Assembly: GCA_013151415.1 (NCBI GenBank)
Contig: JAADII010000144.1
Location: forward strand, 1-64,000
Length of the DNA: 64,000 nucleotides
From: Chloroflexota bacterium
GTDB lineage: Bacteria; Chloroflexota; Anaerolineae; J102
Direction: 5' to 3'
A model generated the notes under the pieces. That model was not told the DNA's origin, did no database searches, and saw nothing but the letters and a program-made list of their open reading frames with translations. Positions within the stretch are counted from its first letter, which is position 1. Each line of letters starts with the position of its first letter. Below, in pieces: positions 10,251 through 18,997 of this stretch. The translations under genes were made by a program, and so were the position numbers.

Positions 10251-10675
10251 GCCCCGGCTATATTTCGGCAAAGTTGCGAGCGCGAGTGCGGGCGCAGGCT
10301 CAGCACCGGTGCGGATATTGCTTGACCCCAGAGGTATTGGTGGGGATGGAAATGGAGATCGATCACATTATTCCTCTGTCATTGGGTGGATCGGACGAAG
10401 AAAGTAATCTTTGGCTTGCTTGTCCTCAATGCAACAGGCATAAAGGCGACCAGGTTTCCGTTGTTGACCCGGTGACGCTTGAATTGGTTCATATATTCAA
10501 TCCGCGCGAGCAAAAGTGGGACGAGCATTTTACATGGTCTCTGAGCGGTGAATATATCCTTGGTTTGACTCCGGTTGGTCGCGCTACTGTAAGCGCATTG
10601 CAACTCAATCGTGCGATACTGGTGGAGGCGCGCCGTTTTTGGGCTCAAGTAGGGCGTCATCCGGCAACTTTTTGA
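10247..10675 (+). CDS. HNH endonuclease
   Basis: RCGYCLTPE...MEIDHIIPLSLGGSDEESNLWLACPQCNRHKGD is a canonical HNH with two CxxC pairs. Confidence 0.9.
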   Translation: MSPGYISAKLRARVRAQAQHRCGYCLTPEVLVGMEMEIDHIIPLSLGGSDEESNLWLACPQCNRHKGDQVSVVDPVTLELVHIFNPREQKWDEHFTWSLSGEYILGLTPVGRATVSALQLNRAILVEARRFWAQVGRHPATF

Positions 10676-10679
10676 GTCC

Positions 10680-11918
10680 TCATTGATGTAACGTCACCGT
10701 GACCCAGGCGCCCTGTTCGATGCCGAGGCTGTCGAGGGGCACGCGCACGACGCCGTCAGAGTGGACAAGCGTATAGATGAGATTGGACTTGCCGAACACG
10801 GGGGCGGCCCAAAGTTCGTGGTCGCGCGTCTCCAGGCGCACCTGGATGTGGTCTTCGCGGCCCGCGGCGCTGCTGATCTGACGGCTGAGGCGGGCCTGCA
10901 CCTGCGGCTTGAACGCGGCGTGCGGGTCCGCGCCCAGGGCCAGACGGATGGCCGGGCTGACGAAAAGGTCGAAGAGCACCATCGCACTGACGGGATTGCC
11001 GGGCAGGCCGAAGATGGGTTTGCCGTCGGCCACGGCCACAATGGTGGGCTTGCCGGGACGAATGGAGATGCCATGCGCGAGGATGCCCGGTTCGCCCATG
11101 CCGGCGATCACATCCACGCTCATGTCGCGATAGCTCACCGACGAACCCGCGCTCAGGGTGACGATGTCGCATGTCTCTTTGGCGCGGCGCACGGCCTCTT
11201 CCAACGCCTCGCGGCGGTCGGGAATGATGCCGAATGGGACGGGATCGCCGCCCGCGCGCAGGGTCAGGGCCGAGAGCGTGTAGGAGTTGATGTCGCGAAC
11301 CTGGCCGGGGCCGGCGGTTTGATCGGGTGGGATGACTTCGTCGCCGGTGGAGATAATGGCCACGCGCGGGGGTCGCGCGACCGCGATGTCGGTGAGCCCC
11401 AGCGCCAACAGGCCGCCGATGTCCTGCGGCCGCAGACGATGACCCGCGGATAAAATCGGTTCGCCCTTGCGCACATCCTCGCCCACCTGGATCACATTCT
11501 CGCCCACCGCGACCGCGCCCAGCACTTCGATGCTGCGCTCGTCGGCCATCTGCGTGTTTTCGATCATCACCACCGCGTCCGCGCCCGGCGGGATCATGCC
11601 GCCGGTGTGCACGATGGCGGCCTGGCCCACGCGAATTTCGATCTCGGCCCGTTCGCCCATGGGCACTTCGCCCACGATGTCGAGAAACGCGGGCAGGCCG
11701 GGCGACGCGCCGTATGTGTCTTTCGCGCGCACCGCGTAGCCATCGACCGTGGAGCGGGGAAACTCGGGCAGGTCGTGCGGCGCGCGCGGCGCTTCGGCCA
11801 GGAAGCGATCCAGGGCCTGGGTGGTGGGAATGCGTTCGGGTTGCGGTTGCGGTTGGTAGTGCTCGACGAACTGTCGCCAGGCGTCGGCCGGGGTGAGGAC
11901 GTTGAAGAATTCGGTCAT
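10680..11918 (-). CDS. moeA: Molybdopterin molybdotransferase MoeA (second copy)
   Basis: STVDGYAVRAKDT, HTGGMIPPGADAVVMIENTQ, IISTGDEV, LPGNPVSAMVLFDLF; start chosen at MTEFFNV (11918) rather than the longer ORF. Confidence 0.9.
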   Translation of the reverse strand: MTEFFNVLTPADAWRQFVEHYQPQPQPERIPTTQALDRFLAEAPRAPHDLPEFPRSTVDGYAVRAKDTYGASPGLPAFLDIVGEVPMGERAEIEIRVGQAAIVHTGGMIPPGADAVVMIENTQMADERSIEVLGAVAVGENVIQVGEDVRKGEPILSAGHRLRPQDIGGLLALGLTDIAVARPPRVAIISTGDEVIPPDQTAGPGQVRDINSYTLSALTLRAGGDPVPFGIIPDRREALEEAVRRAKETCDIVTLSAGSSVSYRDMSVDVIAGMGEPGILAHGISIRPGKPTIVAVADGKPIFGLPGNPVSAMVLFDLFVSPAIRLALGADPHAAFKPQVQARLSRQISSAAGREDHIQVRLETRDHELWAAPVFGKSNLIYTLVHSDGVVRVPLDSLGIEQGAWVTVTLHQ

Positions 11919-12002
11919 GGGAGGTGATTGTTTAGGGGGTTGCGCGGAGCGTAGTTCGTCGCGCGTGTTGGATAAGTTGTTGCGAGAAGGACTTTTGCAA
12001 AC

Positions 12003-12159
12003 AGGCGTCACGGGCGGTCGCCCGTTGATACTAATGAAAATCGCTTGCGCCGACCAACGTAGACCAAAGTAGACGATGGGACCATAGGACGAAGAGACCA
12101 TGGCCGAACCTAACCCCATCGTCCTATCGTCTTATGTCTTATCGTCTATTTTCAAAGCA
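12003..12159. repeat. Composite intergenic repeat unit, copy 1
   Basis: aggcgtcacgggcggtcgcccgttgatactaatgaaa ... acgatgggaccataggacg ... catcgtcctatcgtc ... tattttcaaagca; recurs at 12308-12432. Confidence 0.8.
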
Positions 12160-12307
12160 GGTGACGAAAACGTGATACGCAAGGATTTGGCTCGAAAACG
12201 TTTTCAAGCCGAAATAGGACGGTTTAGGGCGAAAAATGGGCTTAAATCGGGGTGTTTTTTTGAGCTGATTTGGGATATTTTCCAGGGTTTGAAATCGTTT
12301 TCAGAGT

Positions 12308-12432
12308 AGGCTTCACGGGCGACCGCCCGCTGATACCGATGAAAGGGACGATGGGACCATGGGACGATGAGACCATGGCCAAGCCTCCCCCCATCGTCCT
12401 ATCGTCCATCGTCTATCGTCTATTTTCAAAGC
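12308..12432. repeat. Composite intergenic repeat unit, copy 2 (direct)
   Basis: aggcttcacgggcgaccgcccgctgataccgatgaaa ... acgatgggaccatgggacgatgagaccatggcc ... catcgtcctatcgtcc ... tattttcaaagca. Confidence 0.8.
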
Positions 12433-12552
12433 AATCCAACGGTGGGCTTGCCCGCGCGGAGACGGATAAAAAGGGCCGAAGTCCGGGGACTGGCGACGGG
12501 AGCGGCTGAACCTGGTCTCCGGTCTTCCGTCTCGGGCACCCTCTCTTCCTGC

Positions 12553-12990
12553 TCAGGAGGACTCCGCCGCGCGTAAATAGCGTTCGACGGCGTCGGCGAA
12601 GCGTTCGAAATCGTGCAGATGTCGCTTGAGGATGCCGTAGACCAGAGCGTCATCGATTCTGGCGTAATCGTGCACGACCAGATTACGAAATCCGGCCATT
12701 TTTTGCATTTTGCGGCTGAGATCCGGCGACAGCACGCCCTCCTCCTCGAGCACCTGAAAGCTCTCGCGATAGGTTTCTGCAAGCCGAAAACCGCGTTCAC
12801 TGATGAGCCGCTGACCAATGTCGTGACAGATTTCAATGGCGACTTGCAATGAGCGTTCAATGGCCCTCTTCAACCTAATGTTGTCGCGATATTCATCAAA
12901 ACGGTTGATTCGATCGCGCTCGTTTTTGAGATATGCGATCTCATCCATCAACATGCGCAAGCGTTCGTTGATAATGTCGTTTTCTTTCAC
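12553..12990 (-). CDS. hepT: HepT-like toxin (DUF86/HEPN)
   Basis: HEPN motif RNLVVHDYARID (RxxxxHxY-type); adjacent to MntA-like nucleotidyltransferase. Confidence 0.85.
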   Translation of the reverse strand: MKENDIINERLRMLMDEIAYLKNERDRINRFDEYRDNIRLKRAIERSLQVAIEICHDIGQRLISERGFRLAETYRESFQVLEEEGVLSPDLSRKMQKMAGFRNLVVHDYARIDDALVYGILKRHLHDFERFADAVERYLRAAESS

Positions 12991-13456
12991 CGAATCGACC
13001 CTCCCGGATGTCTTTCCGAAGAACCTGAGTCACGCGATCGTGAAGCATTTTCCAATCATAATAGTGTTTAACCGTGCGCACCTCGAAGTCGATCCGTTTC
13101 TTTTTATCGCCCTCGTATAGAAGATAGCCGTGACGCAAAACCTGAAATTGCAGCAGAATGGGCGCGCGATTGAGGATGATAAGATCGAGCGACTTGCCCT
13201 GTACGAAAGGCTCTATCGCCATTTCCAGTTCCATGCGCCGGTCGAATCGCGCCAGCGCGGCGTCCACATCATCGTCGGCCGCGGGAGCCTGATCCAGCAG
13301 CAAGGCGATGTCCATATCCGAACCAGGCCGCGGCCGACCGGCCGCGTGCGAACCGAACAGATACGCGGCGATGACGTCGGGCTGGGTGCGAAGATGGTCG
13401 CGCAGACCCTCCACATCCAGGCCGGGGATGGTCGCGTCGGCGGGAAGAAAACGCAT
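12941..13456 (-). CDS. mntA: MntA-like nucleotidyltransferase antitoxin
   Basis: GSHAAGRPRPGSDMDIALLL (GS-x10-DxD minimal nucleotidyltransferase motif); overlaps hepT; start chosen at MRFLPADATIPG. Confidence 0.85.
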   Translation of the reverse strand: MRFLPADATIPGLDVEGLRDHLRTQPDVIAAYLFGSHAAGRPRPGSDMDIALLLDQAPAADDDVDAALARFDRRMELEMAIEPFVQGKSLDLIILNRAPILLQFQVLRHGYLLYEGDKKKRIDFEVRTVKHYYDWKMLHDRVTQVLRKDIREGRFGERKRHYQRTLAHVDG

Positions 13457-13594
13457 GGGCGAGGAGAAGGGTGTAGGATGCAAGGAGCAATACAGAGCGA
13501 TGGGAGAGATGGGGAGATGGGAATGAAATCGTCCATCGTCTCATCGTCCCGAATATTAGCACAAAAGAGCGGATCGGAGCAATGATGTGGCGCT

Positions 13595-14482
13595 TTAGCC
13601 GCTTCCCCGCTGCGCGAGCGCGACGCCGAGCAGGACGAGCAGCCCGCCCGCGGCCTGAACGGGCAACAAGGCTTCATCCAGCAGAAGCCAGGCGAACAAC
13701 GCGGCGATGACCGGTTGCATGAGCAACATGACCGAGGTGAGGGAGGCCGGCAATTGGGCCAGCGAAAACGCGATCAAGCCCTGGCCGGTCGCGTGCACCA
13801 GCCAGGCCAGAGCGAAGAGGATCAGCCAGCCCAACCAGCCGCTCGGCCAAAATGGCTCGCCCGTGATGCGGGTGACGATGAACAACGCGGCCGCGGCCAC
13901 CAACGCGCTGATCAGCATGATGAAACCGGTGTGATAATGCCCGCGCAATTGCTTGATGCTGAGAATGTAGCCCGCATAGAAGACCGCGGTGAGCAGCCCC
14001 AACCCGTCGCCCAGCAACGATCCCCCCTCGCGCCCGGTCGTGGACCACACCATCAATCCCACCCCGGCCAGGGCCGCGGCCAGGCCGATCACGAACAAAA
14101 CGCGGAAACGCTCGCCAAACAGTCGCCACGCCAACAGGCTGACCAATATGGGAGCCATGTTGGGGAAGAAGGTGGCGTTGGCGATGGTGGTCAGCCGAAT
14201 GGACCAATGCCAAACTGTGAGATCGCCGGCAAAGAAGAGGCCGGGAAGCAGCAACCACAGCCAGGCTCGCTTATCCTTGCGCTCGGGCGCGTTTATCGGC
14301 CCGGACGCGCGCATCCACAGCCAAAGCGCGGGCGCGGCCAGCAACATGCGCCAGAAGGCCACGGCAATAGGGCCTACATCGCTGACGCGCACCAAAATAG
14401 GAGCAAAGGCAATGGCGCTCACCCCGGCCAGAACCGCGATGAGCGCCACATGCCGCGCATTGGATTTTCGAACAATGTTCAT
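13595..14482 (-). CDS. EamA/DMT family transporter
   Basis: About 10 TM segments, internal duplication typical of EamA (e.g. VGPIAVAFWRMLLAAPAL). Confidence 0.8.
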   Translation of the reverse strand: MNIVRKSNARHVALIAVLAGVSAIAFAPILVRVSDVGPIAVAFWRMLLAAPALWLWMRASGPINAPERKDKRAWLWLLLPGLFFAGDLTVWHWSIRLTTIANATFFPNMAPILVSLLAWRLFGERFRVLFVIGLAAALAGVGLMVWSTTGREGGSLLGDGLGLLTAVFYAGYILSIKQLRGHYHTGFIMLISALVAAAALFIVTRITGEPFWPSGWLGWLILFALAWLVHATGQGLIAFSLAQLPASLTSVMLLMQPVIAALFAWLLLDEALLPVQAAGGLLVLLGVALAQRGSG

Positions 14483-14571
14483 AAGTGAATTGTACCTGGT
14501 TTTCCACCAGTCGCCAATCTGTCAAGACGGATTTTCTCGCGGGTCGAGGTGCGATTTGAAGGTTTTCAGGG

Positions 14572-14613
14572 GCATTGGGGATTGCTTCGGCCTACGGTCT
14601 TGCAATGACCCTT
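14572..14613. repeat. Dispersed-repeat-like hairpin (ATTGCTTCGGCC...TTGCAATGAC)
   Basis: gattgcttcggcctacggtcttgcaatgac resembles a short intergenic repeat recurrent in many bacterial genomes; arms ATTGC/GCAAT. Confidence 0.45.
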
Positions 14614-14717
14614 ATGAACGCGCCCGTTCATTATTCAGACTTGCAACTCCTGGTTGAATGCACTAAGCTTGACATGATCAATCGGCGCGAGCCCGCATGC
14701 CCCATCGATGATGAACC

Positions 14718-17700
14718 ATGCTCAATCCTCTATCTCGCTTTATGGATCGTGAAAGATTGAAGATTTTGTGGCGGCTGTTGACCCTCATTGGGTTGGCGGG
14801 GCTGGTCGCTTTGATCGCAGCCTGGATATGGCGTTGGCGGCGACGTTGGGCGGTGGGCGTGAAGGAATCGCCCGCGGCGCCGATTTCGTTGGTTGAGCGC
14901 GTCGAAGGTTTGAGCGAGGCCGAAGCCGCTGCGCGACGACAACCCGATGTTGACAACGCGCTTTTATTCAAGCCGCCTCGCTCTCGCAAGCAGATCATTC
15001 GCGAGAATGCGTTCACGATTTTCAACCTTGGTTTGGTGGGCATTATCTTTGTGCAATTGTTGTTGGGCAAGCCGTTGGACGCCTTGATGAGCGTGGGCGT
15101 GCTCATCTTTACCGTTGCAGTGAATGTGGGGCAGGAAGAGTTTGCCCGGTTGCGATTGCGCAGGCTGTTGCAAGAGTCGCGACCCAAAGCCACCGTGATT
15201 CGCGAACGCAAGGTGCGTAGCATCGATGCGGCCGAGATCGTGGTGGGCGACATGGTGGCCGTGGGACCGGGCGATTTGATCTTGGTGGATGGTCGCGTGG
15301 TGGGCGAAGGCCAGCTTTTTGTGGATGAATCGGCTCTTTTTGGCGGAAGCGGAAGAGTGGCGAAGGCCGCTGGCGATGAGGTGTACGCTGGCGGCATTTG
15401 CCTACATGGTCGCGCCGTCATCCAAACCGAGCGCGTCGGCTCTCAGCGTCGTGCGATGGCGCGATTGCAAGAGCTGGAAAAGGCCCCGCAAGAACTGACG
15501 CCCATCGAGCGCACGGTGCAAACTGTGCTGCGCGGGTTGCTGGTGGTGGTGGTCCTGCTCGTCGCATTCTTGCTGATCTCCTATTTTCGCTTCGATCTTC
15601 CGATCGAGAACGATAAAATCATCGACGCGATCGGCGTCATTTTCAGCATTGCGCCAGCCGGTCTCTTTTTCATGATCGTGCTAACATACGCGGGTTCGAC
15701 CGTCGATTTGGCGCAACTGGGCGTGTTGGTGCACCGCGCGCGATCGGTGGAGTCGTTGGCCCAACTCGATGTGATTTGTTTTGGCAAGGAGGGCTTTCTT
15801 ACGGGCGCTCAGGTCGAGCTCAAATCGCCTCCTGGTCGCGCCCAGCCTTCACCGCTAAGCGAGGCGAAAATCCGCCAGATCGTGGGCGATTTCGCGCGCA
15901 GCATTTCTTTGGATAACACACTAACCCAGGCCCTGCAGGCTTCGTTCGAGGGTGAAAAGCGCGATATCGTGGAGGAATCGCCTTTTCTCGCGGTTCATGG
16001 TTGGAGCGCCGTCGTGTTCGATAATGACGATTTACGCGGAACATACGTGCTCGGTGAGCAAACTGTTTTGCAGCCTTATTTGCTCGAAGAGATGACAGAG
16101 GACCGCGAGCCAGAGGAGCGCCAGAGGCCGGCCATTTTCAAACGAGCCGCGTCCTGGAGCGGCGGTTTGACGCGTTTGCTCCGGCGCAAAGATAAAACAG
16201 CCCAGCCGAGCGCTGGCGTTGCGGGCAAGGGTGAGAGATCGCAAAAGGGCGATCCGTTGGCCGCGGATTTGCGTCGCGAAGAAAAAACGTCGCTTTTGGC
16301 GAGCGGAGGGCGGCGCTCGGAAAATGAGCTCGCGGCCGGTGAAGCGGGCGCAAAAGAGGCAGAACCCGAAGATGTTGGGACGCGCGGCCGGCTGCTCGCG
16401 CGCATTCGTCGCGAGGCGTTGCGAATATTGCCTCGCGGCAGGACCGATCAACGCAATGCGTTGGAGGCTGAGGAGATGGCGGTGATGGATGAGCGGCGAT
16501 TGCTCTTCGCCTACCTTCCTCTTGTAGAACGCTTGCAAGTCGGCGAAGAGTTGCATTTGCCTCAAGGCCTTATCCCTTTGGCCATGCTCGAATATCAAGA
16601 GAAAATCCGTCCCGAGGCCGTGGAGGCTGTGCGCATATTTGCCGAGCGCGGCGTGGAGATCAAGGCTTTCATCAGCGATTCCACTGAAAGATCGCAAACC
16701 ATTCTCCGCCGCGTGTTGAGACCCCTCTCTCTGGCGGCTGAAGAGAGCGATGTGATTTCTGCATCGGCTTTATCTTCCCTTGCGGATAATGCATTTCAAG
16801 AGGCGGTGCAAAGCAATGTCATTTTTGCTGGCGTCACGCCGACTTTGGCCGCTCGCGTGGTGCAAAGTTTGCGAGAGAGAGGCATGAAAGTGGGAGTGAT
16901 TGGTGATGGCGTGAGCGACATCCCGGCCATGATGCAAGCGGATCTGGCTATCACCACCAAGGACGGAAGCACGGCCGCGTTAAGCATGGCCGATATTGTG
17001 CTTCTCGACCGCTCTCCTCTGGTGGCTTCTAAAATGATCGATAAGGGGCAGCGCATTGTCAATGGCCTTTTGAATGTGCTCAAGCTCTATCTCACCCAGA
17101 TTCTCTACCTGTTGCTTCTTGTGTTGATTTTGCTGTTTACGGTGCGAGGATTTCCATACACGGGCGCTCAGGGGGGCGTGATCGCCGCGTTCACCATTTC
17201 TGTTCCTGGCGTGGCCATCTCGTTGTTGGCGCGACCGGGGCGTCCTCCCATGCTGCGCTTGGGGCGACTGTTGGCCGCATTTGTGTTGCCGGCGGGGCTC
17301 ACCATCGCCATGGCGGGCGCCGCGGTTTACATTATCTTTGTCCAACGCAACGACCACGCGTACGCGCAGGTGGCGTTGACTCACGCCCTCATGGTTATGG
17401 GCGCCTTGTTGGTGACGTTTATTCATCCGCCGTGGCGATGGCCGCTGTGGCGTCGCCCTCGCGCGGTCGATTTTGCGCCTGCGCTGATAGCGTTTCTTTC
17501 TTTGGGGCTTTTCGTCTTGATCACATACATTCCGTTGGCCCAAAAATTGCTCAAAATCCATCCGCTGGCATTTCCCCTGGAATACCTTTTCATTGTCGCG
17601 GTCGCGATGGTTTGGGCGCTCCTCTTTGTTTTTCTATGGCTCTTGATTTGGCTGTTGTCGATGGCGGTGACTCATGGCAGAAGAGCCGTCCCCCGCTCTC

Positions 17701-17726
17701 TCGCTCCTTCGTCCTTTTTCCGCTGA
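14718..17726 (+). CDS. HAD-IC P-type ATPase homologue, probable catalytically inactive pseudo-ATPase (CtpE-like layout)
   Basis: P-type architecture (VDESALFGGS, PAGLFFMIVLTYA, DVICFGKEGFLTG, GDGVSDIPAMMQADLAI) with key catalytic residues replaced; checked against the nucleotide sequence (ttt ggc aag gag ggc ttt ctt acg). Confidence 0.85.
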   Translation: MLNPLSRFMDRERLKILWRLLTLIGLAGLVALIAAWIWRWRRRWAVGVKESPAAPISLVERVEGLSEAEAAARRQPDVDNALLFKPPRSRKQIIRENAFTIFNLGLVGIIFVQLLLGKPLDALMSVGVLIFTVAVNVGQEEFARLRLRRLLQESRPKATVIRERKVRSIDAAEIVVGDMVAVGPGDLILVDGRVVGEGQLFVDESALFGGSGRVAKAAGDEVYAGGICLHGRAVIQTERVGSQRRAMARLQELEKAPQELTPIERTVQTVLRGLLVVVVLLVAFLLISYFRFDLPIENDKIIDAIGVIFSIAPAGLFFMIVLTYAGSTVDLAQLGVLVHRARSVESLAQLDVICFGKEGFLTGAQVELKSPPGRAQPSPLSEAKIRQIVGDFARSISLDNTLTQALQASFEGEKRDIVEESPFLAVHGWSAVVFDNDDLRGTYVLGEQTVLQPYLLEEMTEDREPEERQRPAIFKRAASWSGGLTRLLRRKDKTAQPSAGVAGKGERSQKGDPLAADLRREEKTSLLASGGRRSENELAAGEAGAKEAEPEDVGTRGRLLARIRREALRILPRGRTDQRNALEAEEMAVMDERRLLFAYLPLVERLQVGEELHLPQGLIPLAMLEYQEKIRPEAVEAVRIFAERGVEIKAFISDSTERSQTILRRVLRPLSLAAEESDVISASALSSLADNAFQEAVQSNVIFAGVTPTLAARVVQSLRERGMKVGVIGDGVSDIPAMMQADLAITTKDGSTAALSMADIVLLDRSPLVASKMIDKGQRIVNGLLNVLKLYLTQILYLLLLVLILLFTVRGFPYTGAQGGVIAAFTISVPGVAISLLARPGRPPMLRLGRLLAAFVLPAGLTIAMAGAAVYIIFVQRNDHAYAQVALTHALMVMGALLVTFIHPPWRWPLWRRPRAVDFAPALIAFLSLGLFVLITYIPLAQKLLKIHPLAFPLEYLFIVAVAMVWALLFVFLWLLIWLLSMAVTHGRRAVPRSLAPSSFFR

Positions 17727-17866
17727 CAAGGCTTAGCTCCATCGCGGCGTTTGTCGCCATTTGTCCGCCGAGATCATCTTTCCCGGTCTCTGAGTTTTCT
17801 CAAATCCTCTCGCATCCGCGTATTCTCGTCTCTCTCGTTGGCTATTATCGTCCTGCTCCACCCGTC

Positions 17867-18982
17867 ATGTCTCTTCCCACCACCTATGTTCGCATCGATT
17901 TGAACGCAATTGGCCAGAATGTGCAAGCGTTGAAACGTTGCGTAGGGCCGCGAGTGGTCTTGATGGCGGTGGTCAAGGCCAATGCATATGGGCACGGCAT
18001 TGTCGAAACCGCGCGAGCGGCGTTGGCCAATGGCGCCGAGCGGTTGGCCGTGGCCCGGGTTTCCGAAGGCGTTCAGTTGCGGCGGGCCGGCGTGCGCGCG
18101 CCTATCCTGGTGTTGGGCTATCACACCTCAGCCGAAGCCGAGGCCGTAGTCCAATATGACCTGATCGCGACCGTCAATTCTCTGGAAATGGCTCATTCTC
18201 TGGCCGAACAGGCTCGCCGTCGCGATAAACGCGTCATGGTGCACATTAAAGTGGACACTGGCATGGGGCGTTTTGGCCTGCTACCCCGCGAAGCGCTTCC
18301 CTTCTGGCGAGCGATGGCCGCCATGCCCCGTTTTGATGTGGAGGGGTTGTGGACGCATTTCGCTACGGCCGATGAACGCGATAAGGGGTATGCGCGACGC
18401 CAGCTGCGCATTTTTCTCGATGTGGCGCGGGCTATCGAGCAGGCTGGATTCACCATCGCCATACGACACGCGGCGAACAGTGCGGCTCTTCTGGATTTGC
18501 CCGAAAGTCATCTCGACATGGTGCGACCGGGCATCGCGATTTATGGCCTTCGTCCGTCGAACGAAGTGGAGCCGAGCGTTCCTCTGCGCCCCGCGCTTTC
18601 GCTTATCAGCCATGTGGGTCGGGTGCGCATGCTGCCGGCCGGGTCTAGCGTGAGCTATGGCCGCACATTTATCACCGAGCGCGCCATGCGCGTGGCTTTG
18701 GTTCCGGTGGGTTATGGCGATGGTTATCCTCGCATACTCTCCAATCGCGGAGAAGCGCTGGTCCGCGGGAGACGCGCTCGCATTTTGGGCCGCGTGTGCA
18801 TGGACAACCTGGTCTTGGACGTGGATCATATTCCTGATGTGCGCGAAGGCGATGAAGTCGTGCTCATTGGGCGTCAGGGTGGAGCCAAGATCACGGCAGA
18901 GGAAGTGGCCGGATGGGCCGAAACCATTAACTATGAGGTGACCACCGCTTTGTTGCCCCGTTCGCCACGCATTTATGTTTAA
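17867..18982 (+). CDS. alr: Alanine racemase
   Basis: VVLMAVVKANAYGHGIVETAR (PLP Lys motif), VDTGMGRFGLLP, GRVCMDNLVLDV; start at MSLPTTYVRIDLNAI. Confidence 0.95.
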   Translation: MSLPTTYVRIDLNAIGQNVQALKRCVGPRVVLMAVVKANAYGHGIVETARAALANGAERLAVARVSEGVQLRRAGVRAPILVLGYHTSAEAEAVVQYDLIATVNSLEMAHSLAEQARRRDKRVMVHIKVDTGMGRFGLLPREALPFWRAMAAMPRFDVEGLWTHFATADERDKGYARRQLRIFLDVARAIEQAGFTIAIRHAANSAALLDLPESHLDMVRPGIAIYGLRPSNEVEPSVPLRPALSLISHVGRVRMLPAGSSVSYGRTFITERAMRVALVPVGYGDGYPRILSNRGEALVRGRRARILGRVCMDNLVLDVDHIPDVREGDEVVLIGRQGGAKITAEEVAGWAETINYEVTTALLPRSPRIYV

Positions 18983-18997
18983 CACCCACACACCATC

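Noticed and set aside
13715-14488. 257-aa plus-strand ORF over the EamA transporter
   Set aside because: Gln/Pro/Gly-rich shadow opposite TM segments.
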